From assembly GCA_028382965.1 (NCBI GenBank), contig JAOEUK010000004.1, positions 92,464 through 156,463 of the forward strand: a stretch of DNA of 64,000 bases, written 5' to 3'. The translations under genes were made by a program, and so were the position numbers. Each line of letters opens with the position of its first letter. Positions within the stretch are counted from its first letter, which is position 1. Shown one piece after another: positions 35,932 through 45,394 of the stretch. The notes beneath the pieces are model-generated. The model worked only from the letters and a program-made list of their open reading frames with translations. It ran no database searches and was not told where the DNA came from. This DNA is from Candidatus Puniceispirillum sp. Lineage in GTDB: Bacteria; Pseudomonadota; Alphaproteobacteria; Puniceispirillales; Puniceispirillaceae.

Positions 35932-37560
35932 ATGTCTGACAGAATCAAAACTCACGCGCCTATTAATCTTCAAGACCATCTTCAGCGTCTTGAGGAAAAA
36001 GGGCTTTTGCAGCGGATTGAGCGTGATATTAATAAGGATAGCGAGTTACATCCATTAGTTAGATGGCAGTTCCAGGGTGGAATTCCCGCTGAAGACCGTA
36101 AGGCCTTTCTTTTTAACAGCGTTACTGACTCTAAAGGAGCAAGGTATGAAATGCCTGTCGTTGTTGGAGCCCTTGCCGCAAATCCTGAAATTTATGCTGC
36201 GGGCCTTGGTGTAAAAGTTGAAGACATTGGAGATGTCTGGGTGCGCGCAATGGAGCGTCCAATAGCACCAGAGAGCGTTTCAGATGCACCGTGCCAGGAA
36301 ATTGTGATGACAGGCCTCGAACTTACAAAACCTGGTGGAGGATTGGCGTCGTTACCTGTGCCAATTTCAACACCGGGGTTTGATGCTTCACCATATCTGA
36401 CGGCAACATTAGTTGTTACAAAAGATCCAGAATCAGGTGTCAGAAACATGGGCACTTATCGCGGCCAATTAAAAGCCCGCGATCGCTTGGGCGTGCGTAT
36501 GGCTAGCCGCCTTGGTGGAGCTGGGGGATACCAACATTGGCTAAAATATAAAGAACGTGGTGAAAAAATGCCAGTTGCTATCGTGATTGGATGTGCGCCA
36601 GCAATTTTATTCACTGGTCCACAAAAACTGCGTATTGACGATGATGAGATGGCGGTGGCTGGTGGTTTGATTGGTGCTCCAGTTAGAACAACCCGCTGCA
36701 AGACAGTCGACTTGGAAGTGCCGGCCGATTCAGAGATAGTTATAGAGGGAGAGATATCGACCGATTATCTGGAACCTGAGGGTCCTTTTGGAGAGAGTCA
36801 TGGCCACGTTGCTATGGAAGATTTTAATATGTCTATGCAGGTGACTGCAATAACAATGCGCAAGAGTGCTGTTTTTATTTCCATCGTGAGTCAGGTAACT
36901 CCTAGTGAAAGTTCAACGCTAAAAAAGGTCGCGTATGAGCCGCTTTATTTTGAGCACCTGAAAAAAGCACTCAATATTAAGGGCGTTAAGCGTGTTGTTA
37001 TGCACGAGCCTCTTACAAATATTCGGAAAGTCATATTTGTGCAATTTGACAGGAGTGCGCCGCAAACTGAAATTTGGAGGGGTTTGCAAGGAGCTGCATC
37101 TTTGCAGGCACAGTGTGGAAAGATAGTGATTGCTGTTTCTGACGATATTGACCCCAATAATGCAGATGCGATTTTTTGGTCAATTGCTTATCGCTCCAAT
37201 ATTTCTACTGATGTTCATGTTGTTCCCTACCGGTCAGGTGGTCATGGCCCAAAATCAGGACGTGGTGGAACCGATGCAACTATGATGATAGACGCGACCC
37301 TAAAGGCTGCAATGCCGCCCCTAGCTCTTCCACGCGAGGAATTTATGAGCCATGCAAAGGGTATCTGGGAAGAGCTTCAGCTCCCAAGGCTGTCGCCGCA
37401 ACCGCCCTGGTATGGGTACGAGCTTGGAGATTGGTCAGATTTGTATACGCAATATGCCAATCGGGCAGTGGCTGGAGATTGGGAACAAAATGGTGCTCTT
37501 ACCGAGGGGCAGCAAAAAGGTGGAATGAAACCGGAGACTCCCGTCCGTGACATTGAATAA
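35932..37560 (+). CDS. UbiD-family prFMN-dependent decarboxylase
   Basis: This 542-residue enzyme carries the UbiD hallmarks: GTYRGQLKARDRLGVRM near residue 180 and EPEGPFGESHGHV near residue 282, with the glutamates of the E-R-E catalytic set. The start at 35932 is favoured by GAGA 7 bases before; an ATG at 35926 exists. Relatives remove or add CO2 on aromatic, furan, pyrrole and cinnamate-type acids. ubiX at 28627 supplies prFMN. The terminal region overlaps the abrB start by 14 bp. This is not ubiquinone UbiD by context: TTT transporter and Mo hydroxylase genes surround it. Confidence 0.93.
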   Translation: MSDRIKTHAPINLQDHLQRLEEKGLLQRIERDINKDSELHPLVRWQFQGGIPAEDRKAFLFNSVTDSKGARYEMPVVVGALAANPEIYAAGLGVKVEDIGDVWVRAMERPIAPESVSDAPCQEIVMTGLELTKPGGGLASLPVPISTPGFDASPYLTATLVVTKDPESGVRNMGTYRGQLKARDRLGVRMASRLGGAGGYQHWLKYKERGEKMPVAIVIGCAPAILFTGPQKLRIDDDEMAVAGGLIGAPVRTTRCKTVDLEVPADSEIVIEGEISTDYLEPEGPFGESHGHVAMEDFNMSMQVTAITMRKSAVFISIVSQVTPSESSTLKKVAYEPLYFEHLKKALNIKGVKRVVMHEPLTNIRKVIFVQFDRSAPQTEIWRGLQGAASLQAQCGKIVIAVSDDIDPNNADAIFWSIAYRSNISTDVHVVPYRSGGHGPKSGRGGTDATMMIDATLKAAMPPLALPREEFMSHAKGIWEELQLPRLSPQPPWYGYELGDWSDLYTQYANRAVAGDWEQNGALTEGQQKGGMKPETPVRDIE

Positions 37561-38653
37561 CAAGCAAAATGTTGACGGAAAAAAAAAGCTGTCTCAGACC
37601 CAATCAACAAAAATTATAATGAAGGTCGGGTTGGCGCTCGGTATAGGTGTCATATCAGGGTTCATTTTTAATTGGGCCACTATGCCGCTGCCATGGATGC
37701 TTGGTCCAATGTTCGCTAACATAATTGCAGCTCTTATTAAGCTTCCTGTTTTTGGGCCAACACGTATCCGTCCCTTTGTGTCGGTTGTTATCGGGCTGAT
37801 GCTAGGCTCAAGTTTTACGCCAGCTTTTTTTAACCAGATTGAACTGTGGGCATTGTCAATGGCATTTCTGCTGTTGTACCTGGTTGTTGCTGGAATTGTG
37901 GTTGTCCCATTTTACCGTCTTGTCGCAGGCTTTGATATGCCAACCGCCTATTTTTCTGGCATGCCCGGTGGCTTGATGGAAATGATGATTGTTGGCAAGG
38001 ATATGGGTGGCGACGAGAAATCTATTATCCTTGCGCACACTAGCCGTATTGTAGTTGTCGTCGCTTTGGTTGCTATCTGGTTCAGATGGGTGCAAGGCGT
38101 TGACCTTTCTGATCGATCACAATTTGGGACTCCTTTTTCACAAATACCCTTTTATGAGCTCATTGTTCTTACATTTGCTGGAGTTGCTGGTTTCTTTGTT
38201 GGTCGTTTCTTACGCCTGCCAGCTTCAATGTTGCTCGGGCCAATGTTGATCAGTGCTGCTTTGCATTCTTTCAGTGTTGTCCATAATCCGCCGCCACAAG
38301 AACTTGTTATTATTGCGCAAATTTTTCTTGGCACGATTATAGGCTGCCGTTTTGTGGGTACGGACCCAAAAACAATTATTCGTGCCATTAGGCTTGGTGC
38401 AGGTGCCACGCTTCTGCTGCTTGGAATTACGTTCAGCTTTGCTTTTTTGTTATATAGCTTATTTAGACAATCGCTCGAGCAAGTAGTGTTGGCTTATTCA
38501 CCTGGAGGCCTAGCAGAAATGAGTCTGGTAGCAATGGCGATGAATGCTGATATAGCTTATGTAGCAAGTCATCATTTGATTCGTATCACTTTTGTGATGA
38601 TGATGGCGCCATTGGTTTTTAGATTTTTTTCAGTTGTTAAAGGTAAGTTGTGA
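37547..38653 (+). CDS. AbrB-type membrane protein (PF05145 family)
   Basis: This 368-residue protein has about ten helices arranged as two similar halves, each with MPLPWMLGPMFANIIA-like and LPASMLLGPMLISAAL-like segments. The family is often called AbrB or putative ammonia monooxygenase and is probably a transporter. The GTG start overlaps the ubiD end, which implies coupled translation. Its presence with TctABC suggests a second transport or efflux function for the same compound. Confidence 0.85.
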   Translation: MTLNNKQNVDGKKKLSQTQSTKIIMKVGLALGIGVISGFIFNWATMPLPWMLGPMFANIIAALIKLPVFGPTRIRPFVSVVIGLMLGSSFTPAFFNQIELWALSMAFLLLYLVVAGIVVVPFYRLVAGFDMPTAYFSGMPGGLMEMMIVGKDMGGDEKSIILAHTSRIVVVVALVAIWFRWVQGVDLSDRSQFGTPFSQIPFYELIVLTFAGVAGFFVGRFLRLPASMLLGPMLISAALHSFSVVHNPPPQELVIIAQIFLGTIIGCRFVGTDPKTIIRAIRLGAGATLLLLGITFSFAFLLYSLFRQSLEQVVLAYSPGGLAEMSLVAMAMNADIAYVASHHLIRITFVMMMAPLVFRFFSVVKGKL

Positions 38654-38702
38654 TAATAAAAAGATACTATTAAAAAAAACAGACAATTTTAAAAGTTGCT
38701 TG

Positions 38703-38713
38703 GTATACTATAC
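38703..38713. promoter_or_regulatory. GTATA-C-TATAC inverted repeat before gntR
   Basis: GTATACTATAC is an inverted repeat with one central base, 54 bp upstream of the regulator ATG. It could be an autoregulatory operator for the FCD-GntR protein, or simply a -10 box (TATACT) within it. Confidence 0.35.
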
Positions 38714-38766
38714 ATCACTTGATGCAGTGTTGGAAGTTCACAGTAAAAATAACTGGAATGTTGGTA

Positions 38767-39474
38767 ATGGTAAATAAAGCTTCAGTTAACGGTTTAGCAG
38801 CCATAAAGGTCGAGGCAGCTCCGCTTCGATCTAAAATAATTGAATCTATCCGGCACGCTGTGGAGCAAGGGATTTTAAAGCCTGGAGACCGATTGATTGA
38901 GAAAGACTTATGCGAACAATTGGGCGTTAGTCGGACCTCATTACGGGAGGCTTTGCGTGAACTTGAGTCCGAAGGCATTATTGCCAATGTCTCTGCCCGT
39001 GGTCTAACCGTAGTTAAGATCTCATATCACGACGCTTTAAATATTTATCGAATTCGCGCGCAAATTGAAGCTCTTATTTTTGAACAGTTTACTGAAAATG
39101 TGTCAGATATACAGTTAGCCAATTTGCAGCCAGTTTTTGAAGAATTGATAGCAGCTTATCAAAAAGGTCAGTTTTTACTGATTTCCCAGGCGAAGGCAAG
39201 GTGGGACAGTTATATCTGTGATGTTGCTGAAAATTTGGTCGCGGGTAAAATTTTATCCCGTTTAACGTTGCGCACCTCACAGTTACGAAGTAGATCAATT
39301 GTAAGGGCTGAGCGTCAGACGCAAAGTATAAAAGAATTGCAGGCGTTAATGAAGGCAATACAAAATCGAAATGTTAAACTGGCGGCAGATAACGCGCGGC
39401 GGCATGTTATGAGTGCTGCAGCCTCAGCTCTCATCTTTGTTGAAGATGATGACGATAAAAAAAGTGAAGCTTAA
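38767..39474 (+). CDS. GntR-family (FadR/FCD) transcriptional regulator
   Basis: This is a winged helix (about 20-85; GDRLIEKDLCEQLGVSRTSL, then REALRELESEGII) followed by an FCD ligand domain (about 95-225). FCD metal/ligand residues are partly visible: YRIRAQIEALIFEQF and NARRHVMSAA. The ATG at 38767 has GGA nine bases upstream; ATG at 38758 and 38719 frames are possible. It sits at the end of the tctC-ubiD-abrB arm and probably controls the island through the TTGTNNNACA sites. The effector is likely the transported carboxylate or a product. Confidence 0.88.
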   Translation: MVNKASVNGLAAIKVEAAPLRSKIIESIRHAVEQGILKPGDRLIEKDLCEQLGVSRTSLREALRELESEGIIANVSARGLTVVKISYHDALNIYRIRAQIEALIFEQFTENVSDIQLANLQPVFEELIAAYQKGQFLLISQAKARWDSYICDVAENLVAGKILSRLTLRTSQLRSRSIVRAERQTQSIKELQALMKAIQNRNVKLAADNARRHVMSAAASALIFVEDDDDKKSEA

Positions 39475-39483
39475 TATTAAAAA

Positions 39484-41790
39484 TTAACTTGCTTGTTGTT
39501 CAACTTTTTTAATTGCAGACCAAACCTTTAGTGGTGTTGCTGGCATGTCTATTGGGCCTGCTCCAATGGTTAATAGGGCGTCACAAACTGCATTCATTAC
39601 CGCGGACAAAGCACCGACTGTTCCGGCTTCTCCTGCGCCTTTAGCGCCTAGGAGATTAGACTCTGTTGGAACCTCATGGCTTTTGACTGAAATCTGTGAA
39701 AGATCGCTGGCCCGTGGCATTGCATAGTCCATAAAGCTTGCTGAAAGCAATTGTCCTGTATCTGGCTCATAAACAATCTGCTCCATTAATGCTTGGCCGA
39801 GCCCTTGTGCAACCCCACCGGCAATTTGGCCTTTCAGTAGTAATGGGTTAATGACTTTACCAATGTCATCAATAACTAGATAGGACAAAACTGCAACTGC
39901 CCCTGTAGAGGGGTCGATTTCAACTTCACAAATATGGCAGCCGTTTGGAAAGGTAGCATTTTTGGCACTTCCAAAAAATTCAGCAGCTACCGGGGAGTTG
40001 TTTTTAGTAATCAATTCACTAAAGCTTATCGCCTTATTACTGCCTATGGGTCGGTAATGCTGATCATCGAAGATCAGTGTTTCAGGATCAGCGTCAAGGG
40101 CAGTTGCGGCCGCAGGGCGCATTTTCTGGATTAAAGTATTGGCACAGTGGGCAATAGAGTTGCCGGCTGCAGCAATTGTTCGCGATCCAAAAGTGCCGGT
40201 TCCTTTTGGCACTCTTTGGGTGTCCCCAGCAACAATTGTAATTGAAGATGGATCCACCCCAAGACGACTATGTAAAATTTGTCGAAATGCTGTGCCGTGC
40301 CCTTGACCAGTGTCTGAAGATCCAGCAAGAAGTTCAATGCTGCCATCAGGATCGATGCTGATGCTAGCGAACTCTGCGTGAGGGGTAAGTTCTGGCCCAC
40401 CAGCAATTTCAATGGGATTGGCTATACCAAACCCACGTAATTTGCCATCCTTCAGTGATGCTGCTTTGCGAGCATCAAAACCTGCACTGTCAGCCGCGCT
40501 CAGCGCTGCATCAAGAACTGCAGGAAAATTACCACTATCGTATGTAAAGACAAGACCAGTTTTGAATGGCATCTGATCTGGGCGGATCATATTTCGGCGG
40601 CGAAGATCAATTTTGTCAATCCCAAGTTTACTTGCCGCAATGTCAATAATTCGTTCTATGACATAAGTTGCTTCAGGTCTCCCTGCCCCCCGATAGGGAG
40701 CAACATTTTGCGTATTGGTAAAAACGCCTTCAACACGTACGTGGCAAGCTGGGATATTGTAAACACCAACAACACCGCCAATGTTGCCTACCACTGGGTG
40801 CGTTGTGGCTGGTCCTAGATATGCGCCAAGGTTTGCGATTAAGTGTACATCGAGGGCTAAAAAAAAACCATCCTTGTCGAGCGCTAGGGTCACATCAGCA
40901 AGCTGTTCTCGGGCATGCGTATCGCCTAGAAATGATTCTAGGCGTGATGCCCGCCATCGGATGGTCTTTCCATATTTTTTTGCGGCCCACATCCCAACAG
41001 CGTACTCAGGAAATGCATTGTTTTTCATTCCAAATGAACCGCCACAATCGGTTGTTACTACTTCAATTTGTTCGGTGTCTACGTTCAGTACTTTTGCAAG
41101 ATCAGGACGAATACGGTTGGGTGTTTGGGTGCCCAGTTCTAGCTGGTATTTGTTGGTTGTACTATCAAACGATGCTCGCATTGCACGCGGTTCGATAGCA
41201 GCAGCTGTAACTCTCGAAATTTTTAGCTGTTGCTTGACTACGTGATCAGCGCCTAGTTGCACTTGGCGAACTTTATTCTGGTCACCCTTCTCAAGATGAA
41301 AACATCGATTATCAGGAAAATTATCCCAAACGCATGGCGCATTATCATGTAAAGCATCTGTAACAGTAACTACTGCTTGGTCCGCATCGTAAGTGATTTC
41401 AATGGCTTCACTAGCCAATTCTCCCGCAGCTCTACTGCTGGCGATAACTGCTAGAATTGGTTCACCGCTATACCGAATTCTTCTGTCTGCAAGCGGCGGA
41501 AAGGGTGGGCGCCGCATGGCGCCGTCATCAGGGCCCTCATGATTAAGCCGAGGCTGAAATCCTTTTACTCCATTCGCCTTCATTTCTTTCCAGCCAAAAA
41601 TACCAACAACCCCGGGCATTGAGCGGGCTATGTTTGTGTCTATATCAGTAATTGCCGCGGAGGCGTGCGATGAGCGGACAAAGACCATTGTAAGATCATC
41701 AGTGTTGTTAGTGTCATCAAGGTAGTGTCCTTGACCCCGCAAAAGGCGATTATCTTCAAATCGAAGTTGTGATTTGCCGATCCTGCTCAT
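39484..41790 (-). CDS. Molybdenum hydroxylase large subunit, CoxL form II-like (copy 1)
   Basis: This 768-residue Mo-MCD subunit has the active-site loop PYRGAGRPEA (near residue 365), the form II-like signature; carbon monoxide dehydrogenase has AYRCSFR instead. The Mo base glutamate lies in LGAKGAGEAGTVG near residue 720. FGSRTIAAAGNS and GQGHGTAFRQIL mark the MCD site. It is convergent with gntR (9 bp) and divergent from copy 2. Only one coxS-coxM pair exists in the window. Confidence 0.93.
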   Translation of the reverse strand: MSRIGKSQLRFEDNRLLRGQGHYLDDTNNTDDLTMVFVRSSHASAAITDIDTNIARSMPGVVGIFGWKEMKANGVKGFQPRLNHEGPDDGAMRRPPFPPLADRRIRYSGEPILAVIASSRAAGELASEAIEITYDADQAVVTVTDALHDNAPCVWDNFPDNRCFHLEKGDQNKVRQVQLGADHVVKQQLKISRVTAAAIEPRAMRASFDSTTNKYQLELGTQTPNRIRPDLAKVLNVDTEQIEVVTTDCGGSFGMKNNAFPEYAVGMWAAKKYGKTIRWRASRLESFLGDTHAREQLADVTLALDKDGFFLALDVHLIANLGAYLGPATTHPVVGNIGGVVGVYNIPACHVRVEGVFTNTQNVAPYRGAGRPEATYVIERIIDIAASKLGIDKIDLRRRNMIRPDQMPFKTGLVFTYDSGNFPAVLDAALSAADSAGFDARKAASLKDGKLRGFGIANPIEIAGGPELTPHAEFASISIDPDGSIELLAGSSDTGQGHGTAFRQILHSRLGVDPSSITIVAGDTQRVPKGTGTFGSRTIAAAGNSIAHCANTLIQKMRPAAATALDADPETLIFDDQHYRPIGSNKAISFSELITKNNSPVAAEFFGSAKNATFPNGCHICEVEIDPSTGAVAVLSYLVIDDIGKVINPLLLKGQIAGGVAQGLGQALMEQIVYEPDTGQLLSASFMDYAMPRASDLSQISVKSHEVPTESNLLGAKGAGEAGTVGALSAVMNAVCDALLTIGAGPIDMPATPLKVWSAIKKVEQQAS

Positions 41791-41811
41791 TTGCTAAGCT
41801 CCTTAAAATAA

Positions 41812-41858
41812 TTTTATGACAATACGAAGCCAATTTTTATGACAATTACGAAGCCAAT
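41812..41858 (+). repeat. Tandem direct repeat, two adjoining copies of 23-24 bp
   Basis: Copies at 41812-41834 and 41835-41858 are identical except for one extra T in the second. Each contains TATGACAAT and then ACGAAGCCAAT. The 9-mer TATGACAAT also occurs at 34625-34633 and, inverted, at 41876-41884, all in the two divergent promoters of the island. Confidence 0.6.
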
Positions 41859-41870
41859 ATAGACAAGACA

Positions 41871-41892
41871 AATATATTGTCATACATTAATA
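41871..41892. promoter_or_regulatory. Operator candidate between the two coxL-like genes
   Basis: AATATATTGT at 41871-41880 is followed by CAT and ACATTAATA. It matches the tctAB/tctC site at 18 of 22 positions. The core TGT-CAT-ACA is an inverted repeat fitting the FCD-GntR pattern. Confidence 0.5.
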
Positions 41893-42019
41893 CATAATTT
41901 GACTAGGTATGTAACCTGCAAATAATGGATGATGGATATAGGTCTTGAAAAGATTTAACAGTCCGACACTTTATCACAGGTAGTTGTTGAGACAAGTGAG
42001 AACGAGGAAATGTTTATGA

Positions 42020-44419
42020 ATGAATGAGTTCATCGCACCAGATCAAGAAGCGGTTGCTGAGGTTGGCAGTTTCACAGAGGGTATAGTTTCAAGTATTGGC
42101 CAACCTTTGCGGCGAAAGGAAGATCAGAGACTCTTGACCGGCAAAGGACGCTTCAGTGATGACTTTGCACTTGAGGGTCAAACTTTCGCAGCGATGGTTC
42201 GATCTCCCTATCCTCATGCTACTATCAGTGGCATTGACACTGAGGAAGCAATGTTGATGCCCGGGGTTCATACGGTCATTACTGGTGCTGATTTGATGGC
42301 AAAAGGTCTTAATGGGATTCCCCACAACCCTGTTCCAAGTACAAAATATGATATGAAGCTGAGAGCTCGTGATGGCAGCACACCGTTTCTTGGGCCTCAT
42401 TACTTATTGCCAACAGATCGTGTAAGGCATGTTGGTGAGGCTGTTGCTATGGTAGTGGCAGACACTCTGGTTGAAGCCCTTGATGCGGTTGAAGCTGTAT
42501 CTGTGGATTATATCCCCCTCCCTCATGTAACCGATTCAAAGGATGCAATTTTGGAGGGTGCTCCAATCCTGTTTGATGAAATCAAAAGTAACGCCTTCAT
42601 CGATACAACCTTTGGTAATCAAGACGAGACCGATGCGGCATTCTCGCAGGCAGCCCATATTGTTGAGCATGAGTTCCATATTCAGCGTGTGACGGGTGTT
42701 ACTATGGAGCCAAGAAGTGCACTTGGTAGTTATGATTCAAACAATAAAAAATACACACTTATCGCTGGTAGTGGTGGCGCTGTTCGCCAAAGAAGTGAGT
42801 TGGCTGCTGTACTGGGCATTGAAAAAGATAGAATAAGGGTTATTTCACCGGATGTCGGTGGAAATTTTGGCACCCGAAACAGAGTCTATGTTGAATTTGG
42901 TTTGGTTTTGTTTGCGGCGCAGTTGATTGCACGGCCTGTCAAATTTACTGCGACAAGATCAGAGTCTTTTCTGACGGACTATCAGGGACGTGATTTATTT
43001 ACCAAAATACAATTGGCTCTTGATATTCGTGGAAGATTTCTAGGCCTGCGATGCGATAACATATCAAATGTTGGGGCACGATGTGTTTCTTTATCCCCAC
43101 TCAGTAAGGGTTCGGGATTAATCACTGGATCATATGACATTCCTGTTGCGACTCTCCGCGCTCGTGCGGTTTTTACTAATACTATGTGCACTCAAGCCTA
43201 TCGCAGTTCGGGTCGTCCTGAAGTTACCTATGCGATTGAACGAATTATTGATATTGCTGCGAGGAGGCTTGGTTTTGATGCGGTGGAGTTGCGGCGCAAA
43301 AACCTGATTTCGCCAATAGAGATGCCTTATGTGAATGCGGTTGGTTCACGCTATGATAGTGGTGAATATGAGATTAATATGGATTGGGCCATGCAGCTTG
43401 CTGACTGGAATGGGTTTGCTGAGCGCAAGAAATTAGCCGCAGCACGCGGACGGTTGCTTGGTCGAGGTCTCGCCAACTATGTGGAATCATCTATTGGCTC
43501 ACCGCGTGAACGAGCTGAGATGACTGTGAACTTGAATGGTACTCTGGACCTTGTTATTGGAACCCAGCCAAGTGGTCAGGGGCATGAGACCAGCTTTGCG
43601 CAAGTTGCGGCTGACCTTACGGGTATTGCAGTTGAAAAAGTTAATATTATTCTCGGTGATACAGACATTGTGAGTGTTGGTGGTGGATCGCATTCGGGTC
43701 GGTCTATGCGGCATGCGGCAACGGTAATCGGTCTTGCTAATGACGACTTAATTGCCGAATGCATTAAGCGGTTAGCAAATGTGCTGGCGTGCAAGCCAGA
43801 AGAGATTGATTTTCTTGATGGTGTTTTTAGCCCACGTACAACCAATCACCAATTCAGCTTTGTTGATGTTGCTATCAAAACTGAACATATAGATGGTCCA
43901 CTAAAAATCGCCCGTAATAATGAAATGCATACGCCAGTTTATCCAAATGGAACTGCTATTTGTGAGCTTGAGATTGATCCTGAAACAGGGGTGCTTGAGG
44001 TAATCAGATATTGCTCCATCGATGATGTTGGCCGCTGCATCAATCCATTAATTGTGCACGGTCAAACCCATGGCGGTATTGTTCAAGGGGCAGGCCAGGC
44101 ATTGTTTGAACATTGCGCTGTCGACACTTCTTCAGGGCAGCCAATCGCTGGATCCTTAATGGATTATGGCATCGCGCGCGCTGATGATTTCCCAAGCTTT
44201 AAAACTAAGATTGCTGAAGTATTGTCTCCAACAAATCCCTTGGGAATCAAGGCGGGCGGTGAGGGTGGAACGACACCCGCACTGGCAGTTATTGTCAATG
44301 GGGTTGTTGATGCGCTCAGTGAATTGGGCGTGAGTGATATTAGTATGCCGGTTACGCCGCAAACAATTTGGACTGCGATTCAAAAAGCCAAAGCAAAAAA
44401 TTTACATTATAAAGTTTAA
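42020..44419 (+). CDS. Molybdenum hydroxylase large subunit, CoxL-like with AYRSSGR loop (copy 2)
   Basis: This 799-residue Mo subunit is homologous to copy 1 but distinctly different. Its active-site loop reads QAYRSSGRPEV near residue 395, in place of YRGAGR. The catalytic glutamate is in IKAGGEGGTTPALAV, and VGGNFGTRNRVYVEFG is near 280. The ribosome site GAGGAAA lies about 12 bases before the ATG. A GSHSGRSMRHAA segment corresponds to GSRTIAAAGNS of copy 1. It likely shares CoxM/CoxS with copy 1 or replaces it on another substrate. Confidence 0.92.
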   Translation: MNEFIAPDQEAVAEVGSFTEGIVSSIGQPLRRKEDQRLLTGKGRFSDDFALEGQTFAAMVRSPYPHATISGIDTEEAMLMPGVHTVITGADLMAKGLNGIPHNPVPSTKYDMKLRARDGSTPFLGPHYLLPTDRVRHVGEAVAMVVADTLVEALDAVEAVSVDYIPLPHVTDSKDAILEGAPILFDEIKSNAFIDTTFGNQDETDAAFSQAAHIVEHEFHIQRVTGVTMEPRSALGSYDSNNKKYTLIAGSGGAVRQRSELAAVLGIEKDRIRVISPDVGGNFGTRNRVYVEFGLVLFAAQLIARPVKFTATRSESFLTDYQGRDLFTKIQLALDIRGRFLGLRCDNISNVGARCVSLSPLSKGSGLITGSYDIPVATLRARAVFTNTMCTQAYRSSGRPEVTYAIERIIDIAARRLGFDAVELRRKNLISPIEMPYVNAVGSRYDSGEYEINMDWAMQLADWNGFAERKKLAAARGRLLGRGLANYVESSIGSPRERAEMTVNLNGTLDLVIGTQPSGQGHETSFAQVAADLTGIAVEKVNIILGDTDIVSVGGGSHSGRSMRHAATVIGLANDDLIAECIKRLANVLACKPEEIDFLDGVFSPRTTNHQFSFVDVAIKTEHIDGPLKIARNNEMHTPVYPNGTAICELEIDPETGVLEVIRYCSIDDVGRCINPLIVHGQTHGGIVQGAGQALFEHCAVDTSSGQPIAGSLMDYGIARADDFPSFKTKIAEVLSPTNPLGIKAGGEGGTTPALAVIVNGVVDALSELGVSDISMPVTPQTIWTAIQKAKAKNLHYKV

Positions 44420-44447
44420 TAAAACTGCTCAGAAAGGTAGTCCTTCT

Positions 44448-45377
44448 ATGTCAAATTCTCTTCGCGTTATCGCCTTTCCAGGGGCACCAAACTTGCCAAC
44501 TTTTGCTGCCATTGAGCATGAAAAATTTACTGAAATTGGATATAATGTTGAACTGGAATTAACTCCTAGTTCAATCTATCAAGCTGAAAAAACTGCAGCT
44601 GGCGAATTTGATATCATTTGCACCGCATTTGACAATGTTGTTGCATATGGATCAGGCCAAGGCGCGGCTAAGGTGGGTGTTGATCCGGACTATGTCGTGG
44701 TCATGGGCGCAACTCAGTTAGAATTAAGTCTGGTCGCGAATAAAGATATAAAAAGTGTTGCTGATTTGGCTGGCAAGACTATTGCCCTTGATGCGTTAAC
44801 AACGGGATTTGCCTTTGTCTTATTCGATATGTTGGAAGCAGCTGGGCTGACGAGGAACGATGTCGAATTTGTTGCGGTTGGTGCAACGCCTTTGCGTTGG
44901 CAGTCAGTTCAAGATGGAGTGCACGCTGCTACTTTGACTATTGAGCCCTTTACAAGTATTGCTCGATTAAACGGGTTCAATATTTTATCAAAATCAACTG
45001 ACATTTATGATGAGTATCAAGGTGGTGTTGTTGCTACTACAAAGTCTACACTTGCCAATCATCCGGGAAAAGTCTCTGGTTTTATAGAGTGTTATCTTAA
45101 GGGGCTTGAATGGGTTCTTGATACGACTAATGCTGATGCTGCGAAGGCTATCCTTGGGGCGCGCATGCCTCAAATCAAACCGAAGGCTATGGATGCAGTC
45201 ATGGCCAGCCTGTCTTCAGAGAAGTCTGGCCTAACGCCAAAATCAGCCTTGCTTGAAAAGGGTATGGAAACGGTTATTTCGCTTCGTTCAAAATATGGTG
45301 GTGGTACAGCTGTAAGTTCTGCAGAGACCTTCATTGATCTTCATCTTTACAACGAAAAAATAAAGGCATTGAGCTAG
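44448..45377 (+). CDS. NMT1/THI5-like substrate-binding protein without signal peptide
   Basis: This 309-residue type 2 periplasmic-binding fold (SsuA/TauA/NMT1 type) has the lobe motifs LPTFAAIEHEKFTEIGYNVE, then DLAGKTIALDA, and WQSVQDGVHAATLTIEP. The ATG at 44448 has AAAGG about 10 bases before it. The N-terminus MSNSLRVIAFPGAPN has no hydrophobic leader, and there are no ABC genes around, so it probably works in the cytoplasm, for example as a sensor, carrier or enzyme of the NMT1 kind. A longer frame from 44334 overlaps the coxL end and is rejected. Confidence 0.8.
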   Translation: MSNSLRVIAFPGAPNLPTFAAIEHEKFTEIGYNVELELTPSSIYQAEKTAAGEFDIICTAFDNVVAYGSGQGAAKVGVDPDYVVVMGATQLELSLVANKDIKSVADLAGKTIALDALTTGFAFVLFDMLEAAGLTRNDVEFVAVGATPLRWQSVQDGVHAATLTIEPFTSIARLNGFNILSKSTDIYDEYQGGVVATTKSTLANHPGKVSGFIECYLKGLEWVLDTTNADAAKAILGARMPQIKPKAMDAVMASLSSEKSGLTPKSALLEKGMETVISLRSKYGGGTAVSSAETFIDLHLYNEKIKALS

Positions 45378-45394
45378 CCACAGGAGGCCAGTTA

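Noticed and set aside
39484..44419. Carbon monoxide dehydrogenase
   Set aside because: Neither large subunit has the AYRCSFR loop of form I CODH; YRGAGR and YRSSGR belong to other molybdenum hydroxylases.
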